DNA of 64,000 nt from Kingdonia uniflora (taxonomy: Eukaryota > Streptophyta > Magnoliopsida > Ranunculales > Circaeasteraceae), in contig JACGCM010001129.1 of the NCBI GenBank assembly GCA_014058105.1, forward strand, positions 3,421,001 through 3,485,000, written 5' to 3'. Within the stretch, counting starts at the first letter, position 1. Each line of letters begins with the position of its first letter. Positions 54,052 to 64,000 of this stretch are shown here, one piece after another. Both the position numbers and the translations under genes were made by a program. The notes below the pieces were generated by a model. It did no database searches, was not told where the DNA came from, and was given only the letters and a program-made list of their open reading frames with translations.

Positions 54052-54616
54052 TGTAATAGCCTAATTCCAGGATATGAACTTAGTCTTTACACCAAATGTA
54101 TTTAGAGCGTTCAAGAGTAACATACAATACACAACAAGACTGTTTAGCGTGGAAAACCTTTGAATAGGTTAAAAACCATGACCTCTCTTGAGGATTTCAA
54201 GAAAATGATGATCATATTGAGATTGCTAGTGTATTTCAATGAACTATTTTAGAATATAGGATGATAAAGTAAGAACTTTTCTATGGTGATCGTTCCGTCC
54301 TTCATCTGTAGTTCTCCAGGTCTTCTTATAGGTTCTCTAATATAACCGTTTGATGACCATAAAGTTCCTTAATGATGGACGTTACAAAGTGAGTGTGAGA
54401 TATTCTTTGACCAGGTTGTGTAACGTTTCGACCTTTGCTGTTGTACAACGGCTCTTTTGCTGACTGTGTGTTTTGCGCAGGTCGAACTGCTAGTGCAAAG
54501 GTCGAAAGTGATGTCTCGAATTGGGAAAAGTTTGGTTACGTCTTTAGCAGTGCTTCCTGTATGCTGATGAGATCGAGGGTGAGGTTTGAGTCCGAGATAC
54601 GAAATAAACTATTACA
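54052..54616 (-). repeat. 5' LTR of the 15.5-kb Tat element
   Basis: Collinear with 39090-39642, with TGTAATAG...CTATTACA ends. It should hold the sense promoter for gag-pol. Differences from the 3' LTR are scattered substitutions and a few indels, consistent with an old insertion. Confidence 0.9.
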
Positions 54617-54621
54617 GTATG

Positions 54622-54680
54622 TGATTCTGGAATGCCACTATGGTAAACCGGAATCGTATACGATTTTGTTGGAGGTACTC
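54622..54680. mobile_element. Tourist-like MITE 1, right part
   Basis: Ends TTGTTGGAGGTACTC, the inverted counterpart of GAGCACCTCCAACAA at 38730, and is followed by TTA (54681-54683). Joined with 38730-39089 it gives a MITE of about 420 bp. Confidence 0.75.
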
Positions 54681-54683
54681 TTA

Positions 54684-55017
54684 GAGCATCTCCAACAACA
54701 TAGTATGCTGTTACACTTTTCACATACTTTTGCAAAAACCCCTTCTAACAGAGGTATGGTGTTCATCATACTCATCCCCATACCCCTCCAAAATATGCAA
54801 ATCCGAAACTTGGAGAGTATTATGTGCATACTACTTTTGTGGGTCCCCTGCAAATATTTATTTTCTTCATTTCTTTTCTCTCACATAAAATAATATTATG
54901 GGTCACAATTTTAATAAAAAGCTTAATTTGGAGAGAAATGCTGGAGCAAAGTGGTATGTTATTCAGGATACTAGTATTCAAAATCGGAATAACATACCTT
55001 CTCTATTGGAGATGCTC
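54684..55017. mobile_element. Tourist-like MITE 2 (334 bp)
   Basis: GAGCATCTCCAACAACATAG at the left and TATTGGAGATGCTC at the right, with TTA at 54681-54683 and 55018-55020. It shares GGTATG/TTCTAACAG-like interior with MITE 1. It abuts MITE 1 with a single TTA between them. Confidence 0.85.
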
Positions 55018-55020
55018 TTA

Positions 55021-56687
55021 CAAATCTTAGAATAAATTGCATAAGGTATTTGGTTGTTTTCCAAGCTTCGGATATACTAGTAATCCTTGCCGTTAGCAAA
55101 ACGTATCCTTTAGTTATGACCGAAGCGAGTGTTTCCACATTGGTCTTAATATACGCCAAAAATTCTTTCTTTTTCTCCCCCAAAAAATAAAATCTCAACT
55201 TCTCCCCTCCATCTCTTCCATTGATTCAGTCTCACTCTCCCAAAAATTCACTCTTCTCCCTCTCTCCGTCTCTCTCGCCCACTCTCTCCTCCTCAAGAAC
55301 AAGGTTTCTTTTTCTCTCTCTCAAATCAAACATCCATTGTTACTCGACCAGCTTCCTGCCCCTTGGTGCCCTAGCTTTCGCAAGAGTTGAAGACGAAATT
55401 GGAATCGAATTTGAAAGAAACTAGGGTTTCTGATAAAGGTAAGTCTATCCTAAAACTAATTTGCCAAACACAGACTGTAATCTTCCAATTTGAAATTCTC
55501 GTTCTGGGTCTATCCTAAAACCCTTTCGTGTTTCTCAAGATAGCAGTTTGAGGTAAGTGGGCATTCTTGATTTCAAGTGATTACTTTGTTAATTTCATAG
55601 AAGTAAGTGAAAGTATGATATATATGATGGGATATTTATTCATCAAAAATAAATAAATGATGGGATATGTTTACTTTGTTGATTGATTTTTGTCTTTGAA
55701 TTCTACGCTGTGCTTAAGTTTAATTAGGAGTTTGTTAATATGCAAATATGTTTTGGGCTTACGGTTCTAAAGTCATGTAGTTGTCACTTTTGCCTGTTGG
55801 AAGTTATGTCTTCAACCCGATTTTATGTCTCTGCATCTAGAGATTTATAGTGGGTATGGTGATAAAAGGATTGTGTGAATGGGTATTGATAGAGATATTT
55901 TGGTCAAATTCTGGTGGATGAATCAATGGGTTGTACATCACATATTTTTCAGAAGTATTAGATCCAATGTGTGTGGTTGATACACAGATTTTGGTAAGAA
56001 GTCACAATGTATGTGATTCAGATTAGTAGAGGGAATGAAGTTTCGTTGTTGTTGTTGTGTTTTTGTTGATTTGGTTTATTTTGATTTCTTTTGTTTGGTT
56101 GCTTAACAGAATGAAGGTTTGAGTTTATAGTTTCTGTGGTTGTTGGCAGAGAGAAAGAGGGGAGAAGTGGCGATTTTTCAGTTTTGAGTTCTTGTGGGTA
56201 TTGAGGGGGGAGAGAGAGAGAGAGAGAGACAAGAAGTGGTGATTTTAGAGTTTCTGTTAAACAAGGACTTCGGTCATTTCCCCACCGTTTTGCGGTATAC
56301 TAGTAAAGCTCCCCATTCATTTCCTCCTATGAGTCCTCTCCTCTCCTCTCTTCTTGTTTTCTCTACTTTTCCACAGTTTTAACCCAATCGTGGATCGATA
56401 CCTCTCTCTCTCATCGAAACTGGTAAGACTCATTCCTCCTCAATTGTGTTCTCAATCAAATCCAAATTTCACGCCTATTTAGTTACTACACAGTCAAATA
56501 GATCTATCTCCATTTTCGATCCTATTTATCGTTTTGGAGTTCAGTTAGGGTTAGGGTTTTGCTTTCTAAACATCAATGGAGAAGGAGCTTCGATGCTCGT
56601 CATCGTTAGTGTAACTTCAATTTCGTTGCTGTTATTTTTATTAGGGTTGCAGTTTTCAGAGAGTAGTTAGAGAGACTGAGGAAATCA
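55021..56687 (+). promoter_or_regulatory. Upstream and leader region of XLG copy 1
   Basis: 55075-55115 (ATCCTTGCCGTTAGCAAAAC) matches the upstream part of XLG copy 2. 55200-55437 is a CT-rich leader ending in GATAAAG|GTAAGT, a good splice donor. 56280-56425 repeats the leader of copy 2 and ends GAAACTG|GTAAGAC. An acceptor, GGGTTGCAG, lies at about 56655. A GA microsatellite sits at 56205-56230. No ORF of note. Two leader exons, or a duplicated promoter, are both possible. Confidence 0.45.
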
Positions 56688-57424
56688 ATGGAGGGAATTT
56701 TGAGTAAAAAATCTGAAATCCAGGAGGAGTACGCCTTTGCGGCAAAGTACGACGAACCGCCTCTCACTTATGATTTACCGCGGGCGGTTCCTATTGATAT
56801 TAAACGGATCCCTACTGCTTTAATTGTCGCTATCCCGACGTCTCTGTTTGATAAATTGCCATTACCTATTGTTCAACCGATTTTTGCCAAGACGCTGTCT
56901 CTAGATATTGCTGATTCGATTGTGTTTCTGAATTCTGTGATTACATTCGTGCAACTAGATGCAGATGAAATTATTGATGAAATAAGTAGTTTTAGTACAC
57001 TTGGGTTTTCAAACGGTCATGATCCGTTGAGTGAGTTGTCAGATTTGATTGATAGCTCGGGTGCGCTAGAGTTCTCAACTGGTCAGGAATGTTCGCGTGG
57101 GTTGTTTGGTAGAATAGATAGTTCGGATACATTAGGGTTTTCGACTGGCAAGTGTCGGTCCGATGAGATTGGAACCGCGGGTGTTTTGGAGTTTGGGAAA
57201 GATGATAACGACCTAGACTGCGGAAACGGGTCTCCAAAAAGAACAACGGTTGTCAAGTTCCGTGATGCAGACTCAAGTGACTGAATGTGCAATGAGTTGA
57301 GTCAGGCTGAATCCGAGACTATCTTAGAAAGGAGAGAATCCGACACAAGAGTTAAGAAAGGATCGTGTTATCGGTGCTTTAAAGGAAATCGATTCACTAA
57401 AAAGGATGAGTTTTCTTGTCTCAT
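56688..57424 (+). pseudogene. Extra-large G protein (XLG) N-terminal fragment, copy 1
   Basis: ATG at 56688 (MEGILSKKSEIQEEYAFAAK), then YDEPPLTYDLPRAVPIDIKR and LPLPIVQPIF, the conserved start of plant XLG proteins. Acidic/Ser-rich repeats follow (LSELSDLIDSSGALEFS, GQECSRGLFGRIDSSDTLGF). An in-frame TGA lies at 57282-57284. Beyond it the same frame continues to KKGSCYRCFKGNRFTKKDEF, the start of the XLG Cys-rich region, and then breaks off near 57424. The Ras-like/G-alpha domain is absent. XLGs act with G-beta/gamma in plant signalling; this piece could at most encode a 198-residue N-terminal stub. I judge it a truncated pseudogene; RNA evidence could change that. Confidence 0.75.
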
Positions 57425-57600
57425 CGGGTTTGGTTCGATTTTTATCCGGTTCACAGATATAAGAATCGAAACCGAGATAAATGGGGCTTTTTTTAGTTTT
57501 AAACTGTAAACCGAATCAAAACTTGTAGAAACCAGATCGAACCAGCTGGTTTGGGTCGGTGTGGCTCGGTTTCTTGGGTTGGCGGGTTTCATGTACAACC
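57425..57600. mobile_element. Partial GGTTTGGTTCGGTT-type repeat, hAT-like end
   Basis: TCGGGTTTGGTTCGATTTTT to CATGTACAACCCTAG; in reverse complement the right end CTAGGGTTGTACATG resembles hAT-type MITE ends. The left end is not defined, and the XLG fragment breaks at its left edge. Related in word content to 34972-35157. Confidence 0.4.
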
Positions 57601-58191
57601 CTAGTTGTGATCCCGACCCAAGCCACAACAACCTACACAGCAACAACCTTGTTATAACGATTGCACCTAGGCGTTATAACGGAATAAGCAGTACGTATCT
57701 TGATGCAATATGAGTAGCGTACAATTTATGTGCACGAGCGCATTTTAGCACAAGCGTCTCGTCCTCTACTTCTACTATTTCACCATGTTTCATTCTCCTT
57801 ATTGTTAAACTCTTCAACTACACAATCTTTCATCCCAATTAGGGTTTAACTCTAATCAAAGAACTCGATCACAGGTAAAAATAATAATTATCTTGATCTC
57901 GATTACTAAATTTGTATCTAATTTTTATTTCGATTGCAATTCGACTTTTAAATGTTTTTGATCTCAATTAGGGTTTCTAGAGTGATCGTATGAGTCGAAT
58001 TTAGGGTTTCTATGCATTTTTTTCTTCTTTTTATGCCATTTACACTAATTAAGTTTGATAAATGATCAATTGATCTTGTTTATTTGATCATCTCTGTAAG
58101 GATATATTGTAAATTTAGGGTTTTGGTTTTGATTTTGTGGTGGTCTGTTTACAGGGAGATTGTCTTTTAAAGAAGTCTAGACATTGTCACG
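57601..58191 (+). promoter_or_regulatory. UFD1 promoter, 5' UTR and leader intron
   Basis: A leader exon ends at ATCACAG|GTAAAAA (donor 57875-57876); its intron ends at TTTACAG (58151-58154) and the next exon runs 58155-58194, finishing with the start codon. Telo-box words (TTAGGGTTT) occur near 57838 and 57968, common in plant housekeeping leaders. An 8-codon upstream ORF, MFHSPYC, lies at 57785-57808 and is absent from the duplicate at 36.4 kb. The transcription start is not determined. Confidence 0.6.
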
Positions 58192-61100
58192 ATGGTATGT
58201 ATGCGTCGAGATCATGCTTTTTTTAAATATTGCTGTTTTATGAAATGCTTATCTTAAGTTGTAAGACCTTTAATCAACATTGTAGAAGAAAAGAGGTTAT
58301 TTTGACGTATTCTCACATTTTAGTAATTGGTTAGGATGAGGTATATACTAGTATATCGCTAAACAGCGAGGAGACCGACGCAATTTGTTTTCAGAAAATG
58401 GTATTTTGTAAAGCCTAAATGGCGTGCCTTCGGCCCTACACCACTTTAGGCACTACTCAAGCTCAAAATATTGGGGGTATCCGTGACAAACAACTTTTTA
58501 GTAGGATGATGTCTTAACTCTTTTTGTCTTGTTTAGCTTCATTTGAAGTCGCCGTTCCATTGAAACTAGACACACTTTCGTATGTCTCGGACCTTGCTTA
58601 TCCTTAATTACACATTTGTAATCCACCTTAACATGTCTAAATTACATAAACCCCATTTCATCTTTGGAGACAGAAATCCTCAAAACAAAATACAAATCAA
58701 AATCCGGAGAAGGCAACAAACGACTCAACTTGGTAAGCCGTTTATACCTCCACAAATCAAGAAATTTTGTTCTTTTTTCTTTGATCCAATGGTTAGCAAT
58801 GGTTAGATCAAGACAATTAAACGGAATTGTTTGATATGTGGATGTATAAAAGGCATACCAAGCAGAGAACCATAGTGTATTGCATCCTCTCTTTACTAAA
58901 GTATCACACCACAATCACCACCAAATCAGAATATTAAACCCCCAAGCTGAACCTTAAAATCAACAATTGAATTTAGCATCAATTGAACATAGAAATGAGA
59001 GCTTGATTGAATCAATATAACAGCGATATTTCTTCTTTGATTTGAGGATGGAGTTTCTGTCTTCAGCTTTGTTGAATGAAATAGGTAATCGAATCAAATT
59101 GAATTTCTTTAAATACTCTATCGATCGTATCAACCGAAATTGAAAACGCATGAAACGAACTCTAAACAAAACCCTTGCAGATCGAATCGAAACCCCTTAC
59201 TGAATGAAATCTATACCCCAATTCACCCCTAAACTTAAACCTCATATCTAAATCGAAACCATCAAAACTGAAATTGAAACCCTAAAAGTGGAAATCGTTT
59301 TCAATCGTAGATACAGAGAGAATGATCGAGAGATAGACGAACCTTCAATCTATATTTTGCTCTTTTAAATCGACACATTAGAGAAAGAGATCGAGAGAAG
59401 ATCTGAAGTATAATACCATTGTACCTTTTGCTGATTGAAGATTGGAATAAACTGCAGGGGTAGACTCGTTAGTTCAAAATTTGGGCACGTCTGACGTCAG
59501 TAAATCCATTTTGCACCCTTTCTAGGGCAAAGAAGACCTCCTGACGTCGGTCTTGATTAGCTTCTTGGTGAACTTTATTGAATTGCAAGCGTGATTTTCT
59601 CAATCCGCTATATAGTCGGAATTCATAGCATTGAGTATACTACATAAGAAAGAGTATAGCTGAATAGAATTTAGTGTCATTTAATATTTTTCGCAATAAA
59701 TTTGGTGTAAGTTTAAGGTAGGCTGGGTATCAGGCGGGTATGCACCCACAAAGATGTGATCTAACATACTCAACCAAATAATGTGTTTTTATGTGAGAAA
59801 AACCTCTCGTTTCAGCAACTTTTTTTGTTAACAATATGACATTATGTTTAATATGTGACAAGGAATAATGTTGAAATAAGAAGGAATGAATCCCATTTGA
59901 GAATGGAAATCCTTGAGGTTTTAGCTTCTTTCAGTCTTGTATGACATTAAAGTGGCAAACAACATTTAAGTTACACATCAAATCCTGATGTTCCTTCAAT
60001 CTGTGATGTGGGAATTCAGATTATATTGGAGTTACAGTATGTGCTTTAGTATACTTTGATCATATGCTAAAACTAATTATGTGCCCTTGCTTCATTTTCC
60101 AATCTGGAGTATCAATCATGTGTTATCTTTGGCAGCTCTATACTCTATATTTATGTAAGCATTTTCATGCTTTTCCATCTCACATGGTTCTTACCGTTTT
60201 GTTTCAGTTTTTCGAAAGATATGGATATCATGGAGCATCTTTTGAGCAAACATATCGTTGTTACCCTGCATCCTTTATCGATAAGGTTTGAATGCTTTTT
60301 CATCATCAAACCATTTTTTTATAACTCTGGCGATATATTCTGTACAAATTTTCTTAACTATTACTATAACTCGAGAAAAAAACATTGAGGAAATAAAATA
60401 GAACTTTTCTTGAATACATTTTCTTCTTGCTTTCTATTTGTTAACTTTATCCAATTTTCTCGCAATGCAGCCTCAGCTGGAAAATGGCGACAAAAGTAAG
60501 TTAATCATAGAATTTTCCAGATTTTATTATTATTTTGCTCTATGATGTACTTTCCCAGATAAATTGCGAACTTGTGGTGACCTTAATAACGTGGTTTATG
60601 CTATTTCAGTTATAATGCCTCCCTCGGCTCTTGATCGTCTTGGTGAGGAAATTTCTCTTTCATGAAGTTTTATTCACTAGTGATTCCTTCTCTTTCTAAA
60701 TTCTCTAAGTTTGTAATTTCTATCCATGATAAAAAATATCTATGAAATCGCATGATCTACTTTATTGTTCTCTAAAAATATTAATGTTACTTATAAAGAA
60801 AGTTGCATGTTTCGTCACTGCTATGCTGAAGTCATGTTTTTTCTTAATCTAAATGTTTGAAATATTTTATCGGAGGACAAGAAAAAGGTTTTCCCCCATA
60901 TTAAAATTTCCAATAATAATCTGACAAGACAAAAAAATAAATGTGTAGCAGTATAAGTCTACACCTCTTAATGACAAGATCATATGCAATTCCTACAAAG
61001 AACGTGCCCGACTTTTTTCTGAAAAAGCTGGCCAACTTGAGCTACAATCTTTTGACTCTGTGTACCATTACAATGATCTCATAATTTGAACTGTGAAGTG

Positions 61101-63527
61101 GAATTTTGAGAAAACTAAAATGGAAAAAGCCTGCGGTGATGATTCCTGCACATGCATATTTTCGACTTTGCCTTCATCCTAATTTTCTCTACTAATACTT
61201 GTGGCTACCATGTGTCCCGCAAGTGAAAGGGAGAGTGAGCAAAATAGAGGACTTCCTCATTTTTGGCGACTAGCTTACTACTTTTCATTATAAAGAACTA
61301 AAATTATGATGTTGGATCTGTAATATTTCAGGGTATGATTGTAATTTTTATTTGTTAATGAAACAAGCATATGCCGGCTGTTTTTTCGGTTTCAAAACTT
61401 TGGCTGACTGTATATATATATTATCACTGATGACTTAAGGTCCTTCTCTGCAGCATCTCTTCATATTGATTACCCGATGTTGTTTGAACTTCGCAATAAT
61501 GCCACTGAGCGAGTCTCACATTGTGGCGTGCTTGAGTTCATTGCAGAAGAAGGCATGATCTACATGCCATACTGGGTAGGCATATGGAAGTCCTCTATGT
61601 GTTTGATTTTATCTTACTGTTAAGAAACTTAAACTGCTGGTCATCTGACTACTATCTTTCTTTCGCCCAACCATTATTGGTTCAGATGATGGAAAACATG
61701 CTGATACAAGAGGGAGACATTGTGAGAGTGAAAAATGTGACCCTTCCTAAGGGTAAATATGTAAAATTACAGCCCCATACAATGGACTTCTTAGATATCT
61801 CCAACCCAAAAGCCATGTAAGTTTATTATGCCTCTTTATTCATTTTTTTCGGTTAATGATAGAGATTGATCTTTTCATGCAGTTGCTATATGCTGTTATG
61901 AAGTTAGAAAACGCTATAATATGAAGGTTGTAGCCACACTAGTGGTAATTGTATCTGTTTCACCCTCCGTTAAATAGTATCTGCCAAGCGTTCAGTCCTC
62001 CAATTACATGCCTTGTGCTTAATCATACTAATTCTGTCTTCGACGCCAAAATACTCAAGTTTACCATACCTAACCTGCATTCGGTTCGGTATCGGGTCTC
62101 GTCCTTATCTAAGCTATCCATACTACATGCCTTCTATACTTCACTGAAGTCATTTACTTCAGTATTGAACTCGGTAAAAGTTTCAACTTCTCTTCTGATG
62201 AAAGTACCCATGTTAATAGGGGGCCTTACCTATGAGGCCATCACACTGAACCTTGCTCTGATGCCATAAGTTTGCAAGGTTACTTCCCTCTGCTATAGAT
62301 AAGGTTTTTTTCAATAAATAAATATCTTAGGGCCGTATATTATCATTTTGTAGTTTGGGAAGACATTGTTTACCTGTTATATTGTTTTTTACTACTAGTA
62401 GCTATTAAATCTTCTTTGTAAAATTTTGAGGTCTGATCTCCATTTGGGTTGTCATTGTGTAAGCCATCTTGATGTCAAGGAATTATGTTGCGAGTTTGCT
62501 GGTGGTGGTGAGGGACTTTTAAGGAAGGAAATAATTATGAACAAAAACGGCTTAGCATGAAAGAAAGTTGATTGGAGTTGCAAATCATTGGTTCATTGCT
62601 TTGAGGCAAGGTGAATAATAACTTTGTATTTTCACAGAATTGCCAGTGCTGGTAGGCGGACCGAAAAAAATAAGATCTTTGAATACTTGAGATTAATGGT
62701 AGTGAAGCTTAGGAATGACATTCTGAAACTTCAGTACAATTATGTTGTAGTTTAGGGGTCATGGATGCCCAAGCGAGATGACTTCCATTGAGAGGTCGAG
62801 TGAGAAGGTAAGTTATAGTTTAAGAGACCTTTTGACATGGAGAAAGTCGAGACATGGCCAGGGAAATGGATGTTAATAATGCTGTGACTAGTGGGTTTCT
62901 TGTTGCTTTTACAAGGCTAATAGCGATCAGCCCCCCATCCTGAGAGGTCACGAAGGTTATGTGGGAGTGGGTCATCCATATATATATGTTTCTTACTATT
63001 ACTCTAGCCTGAATTTTCTTCTCATTCCTAAATTAGAAAGACGAATAATATCAGTTATTGGGCCTAGAAGCTTGATGGAAGTATGGATAAGACTATCAAT
63101 GTCATTTCACAGAGAATTAATTCAAAGGTGCCTTGATTGTCTTGGACTCTAGGAGAAGAGCAGGGATGATGATAGCTAAGATAAATGCAAAATTGTTATG
63201 ACATTTAGTGATCTTTGACGATTACATGAATTTTTTTTATGCCCTTTTGTAAGAGAGTTTTAGATGTTAACCAACTAGTTTTCTCTTTCTTGTTTTTTTG
63301 TAGTTTAGAGACTACGTTAAGGAATTTTTCCTGCTTAACTACCGGAGACAGTATCATGGTAGCGTACAACAACAAGAAATATTACATAGACATAGTAGAA
63401 TCAAAGCCTGCTCATGCCATAAGTATTATTGAGACGGATTGTGAGGTGGATTTCGCTCCACCCCTTGATTATAAAGAACCTGAAAGACCTGCCGCATCTG
63501 TTGTTTCAAGCAAGGAACCAGCTCAAG
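58192..63527 (+). CDS. UFD1: Ubiquitin fusion degradation protein 1 (UFD1-like), 5' part of gene
   Basis: UFD1 works with NPL4 as substrate adaptor of the CDC48/p97 AAA ATPase, pulling ubiquitinated proteins to the proteasome, including in ER-associated degradation. Coding exons by splice sites and homology: 58192-58194 (the ATG alone), 60208-60285, 60471-60495, 60610-60642, 61454-61575, 61686-61816, 63304-63527; every intron is GT-AG and all phases fit. The joined protein begins [19 protein letters not shown], then [69 protein letters not shown] and [20 protein letters not shown]. The visible ~205 residues cover the N-terminal double-barrel (UT3) ubiquitin-binding domain. The C-terminal NPL4/CDC48-binding part lies beyond the window. 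No stop or frameshift: likely functional. Confidence 0.93.
58195..60207 (+). other. UFD1 intron 1 (2.0 kb) with probable transposon insertion
   Basis: Begins GTATGTATGCG, ends TTTGTTTCAG. It holds an unassigned block at about 58360-59590 with TGACGTCAG near 59491 and TGACGTCGG near 59541, words often seen near the ends of plant DNA transposons, and minus-strand leader-like sequence. Class not determined. Short ORFs at 58582-58914 and 58960-59169 are not credible. Confidence 0.4.
60643..61453 (+). other. UFD1 intron 4 (811 bp)
   Basis: GTGAGG at the start and CTCTGCAG at the end. AT-rich; nothing else seen. Confidence 0.7.
61990..62275 (-). mobile_element. Possible retrotransposon leader fragment in UFD1 intron 6
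   Basis: On the minus strand TATGGCATCAGAGCAAGGT (62250-62268) resembles the tRNA-iMet primer-binding site of plant LTR elements followed by the usual AGGTT leader. No LTR or gag could be confirmed around it. Intron 6 (61817-63303) is otherwise without recognised features. Confidence 0.3.
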
Positions 63528-63725
63528 GTTTGTATTTTGGTTATTGTTCATTTTCTCTGTTCTTTCGTTTCTATATATTTATGTACTAGAGCAACCTTTT
63601 TCTGTAGACTATTTTTGGAGGACCGGATTTGAGTTTCAGAATTTATATTACCATATGAAAAGTGGTTAACTTACTGTATATAAACAATATATCTATGATC
63701 CACCCCCATATAGGAGATATATGTA

Positions 63726-63964
63726 TTTTTATTTATTTTTGTAACTAGAGGTGGGCCAATGGCCGCGGACCGTCAATTCCCGACTAGATCCTCTAGGACT
63801 CGTGCAATAGCCTGCAAACCATGCAAACCATACGAACTGGGCAAGCCGTCACAAGGCCGACGGGCTCATAACAACCCCGAGGCCCACACAGAGGTGAGAA
63901 TCGAACCCTTGACCTCGCAATGGTTGTTTACACCATCTCCACTAGAGCACAAGGTAGTTGGTAA
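63726..63964 (-). mobile_element. tRNA-derived SINE in UFD1 intron 7
   Basis: On the minus strand it has an A-box-like GTGCTCTAGTGGAGA (about 63936-63950) and a B box GGGTTCGATTCTC (63896-63908), about 30 bases apart as in Pol III promoters. The body is GC-richer than the surrounding intron and ends in an A-rich tail (AAAAATAAATAAAAATAC). ATATGTA at 63719-63725 and 63965-63971 is a likely target duplication. The tRNA-like part shows no cloverleaf, so this is a SINE and not a tRNA gene. Confidence 0.75.
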
Positions 63965-64000
63965 ATATGTAGATATGCAGGGATATTCCAACATTCATGC

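Larger units (their letters stand above)
39090..54616 (-). mobile_element. Complete Tat-type Ty3/gypsy element, 15.5 kb
   Basis: LTRs at 39090-39642 and 54052-54616, exact 5-bp duplication GTATG at 39085-39089 and 54617-54621. The primer-binding site at 54031-54050 shows that it runs on the minus strand: gag, protease, RT, two RNase H domains and integrase from 53.99 down to 48.43 kb. Then come a tandem repeat and a large block of genes on the opposite (plus) strand up to the 3' LTR on the left. This is the Tat layout. All frames are broken, and catalytic residues in RT and protease are changed. Confidence 0.9.

Noticed and set aside
57285..57509. Separate 74-residue gene starting MCNELSQAE
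   Set aside because: Same frame as XLG copy 1 directly after its TGA; it is the continuation of that pseudogene running into a repeat.
59480..59550. TGACGTCAG/TGACGTCGG words as CACTA element ends
   Set aside because: No CACTA terminus or 3-bp target duplication could be found, so the class was left open.
63896..63950. Possible tRNA gene from A and B boxes
   Set aside because: No acceptor stem or anticodon arm fits; A-rich tail and target duplication identify a SINE.

Overview
This window looks like nuclear DNA of a flowering plant, most likely a eudicot. It is AT-rich, its one intact gene has many GT-AG introns, and almost everything else is layered plant transposable elements: Ty3/gypsy of the Athila, Tekay-like and Tat types, Ty1/copia, PIF/Harbinger, a plant-mobile-domain gene, hAT-like and Tourist-like MITEs, a LINE remnant and a SINE. 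No bacterial, organellar, rRNA or true tRNA genes were seen.

Layout. 1-4490: the 5' end of a minus-strand copia element whose LTR is split by a ~3 kb Tekay-like solo LTR. 4505-8545: the 3' half of an Athila-type element. 8544-10937: the 3' end of a Tat-type element. 11.6-15.1 kb: a decayed PIF/Harbinger element. 15.3-15.6 kb: a LINE-type RNase H remnant. 15994-28314: a full-length, decayed plus-strand Tat element inside a local tandem repeat. 28.7-30.7 kb: a broken plant-mobile-domain gene. 31.6-37.7 kb: a mosaic of Tat pol, an antisense XLG G-protein fragment, a hAT-like MITE with an 8-bp target duplication, a Tat 3' end, a copy of the UFD1 5' region and a large inverted repeat. 38.7-55.0 kb: two Tourist-like MITEs in tandem, the first split by a complete 15.5-kb minus-strand Tat element with a perfect GTATG duplication. 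55.0-57.4 kb: a second truncated XLG fragment. 57.7 kb to the end: the 5' part of a live-looking UFD1 gene, with a SINE in its last visible intron.

The main biological thread is the Tat lineage. Both long copies carry gag-pol on one strand and, between integrase and the 3' LTR, a block of genes on the opposite strand. That block has two parts: a spliced, coiled-coil-rich gene with a domain resembling the 'putative gypsy-type transposon' family, and, nearer the LTR, a set of ~100-residue ORFs that I read as one paralogous family with at least eight copies in the window. Antisense ORFs in Tat elements are known in outline. The small tandem family is the least explained thing here. A second thread is repeated duplication of the 5' ends of two neighbouring host genes, XLG and UFD1, mixed with transposon pieces.

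Only UFD1 appears functional. All transposon reading frames carry stops or frameshifts. Some breaks hit catalytic residues.
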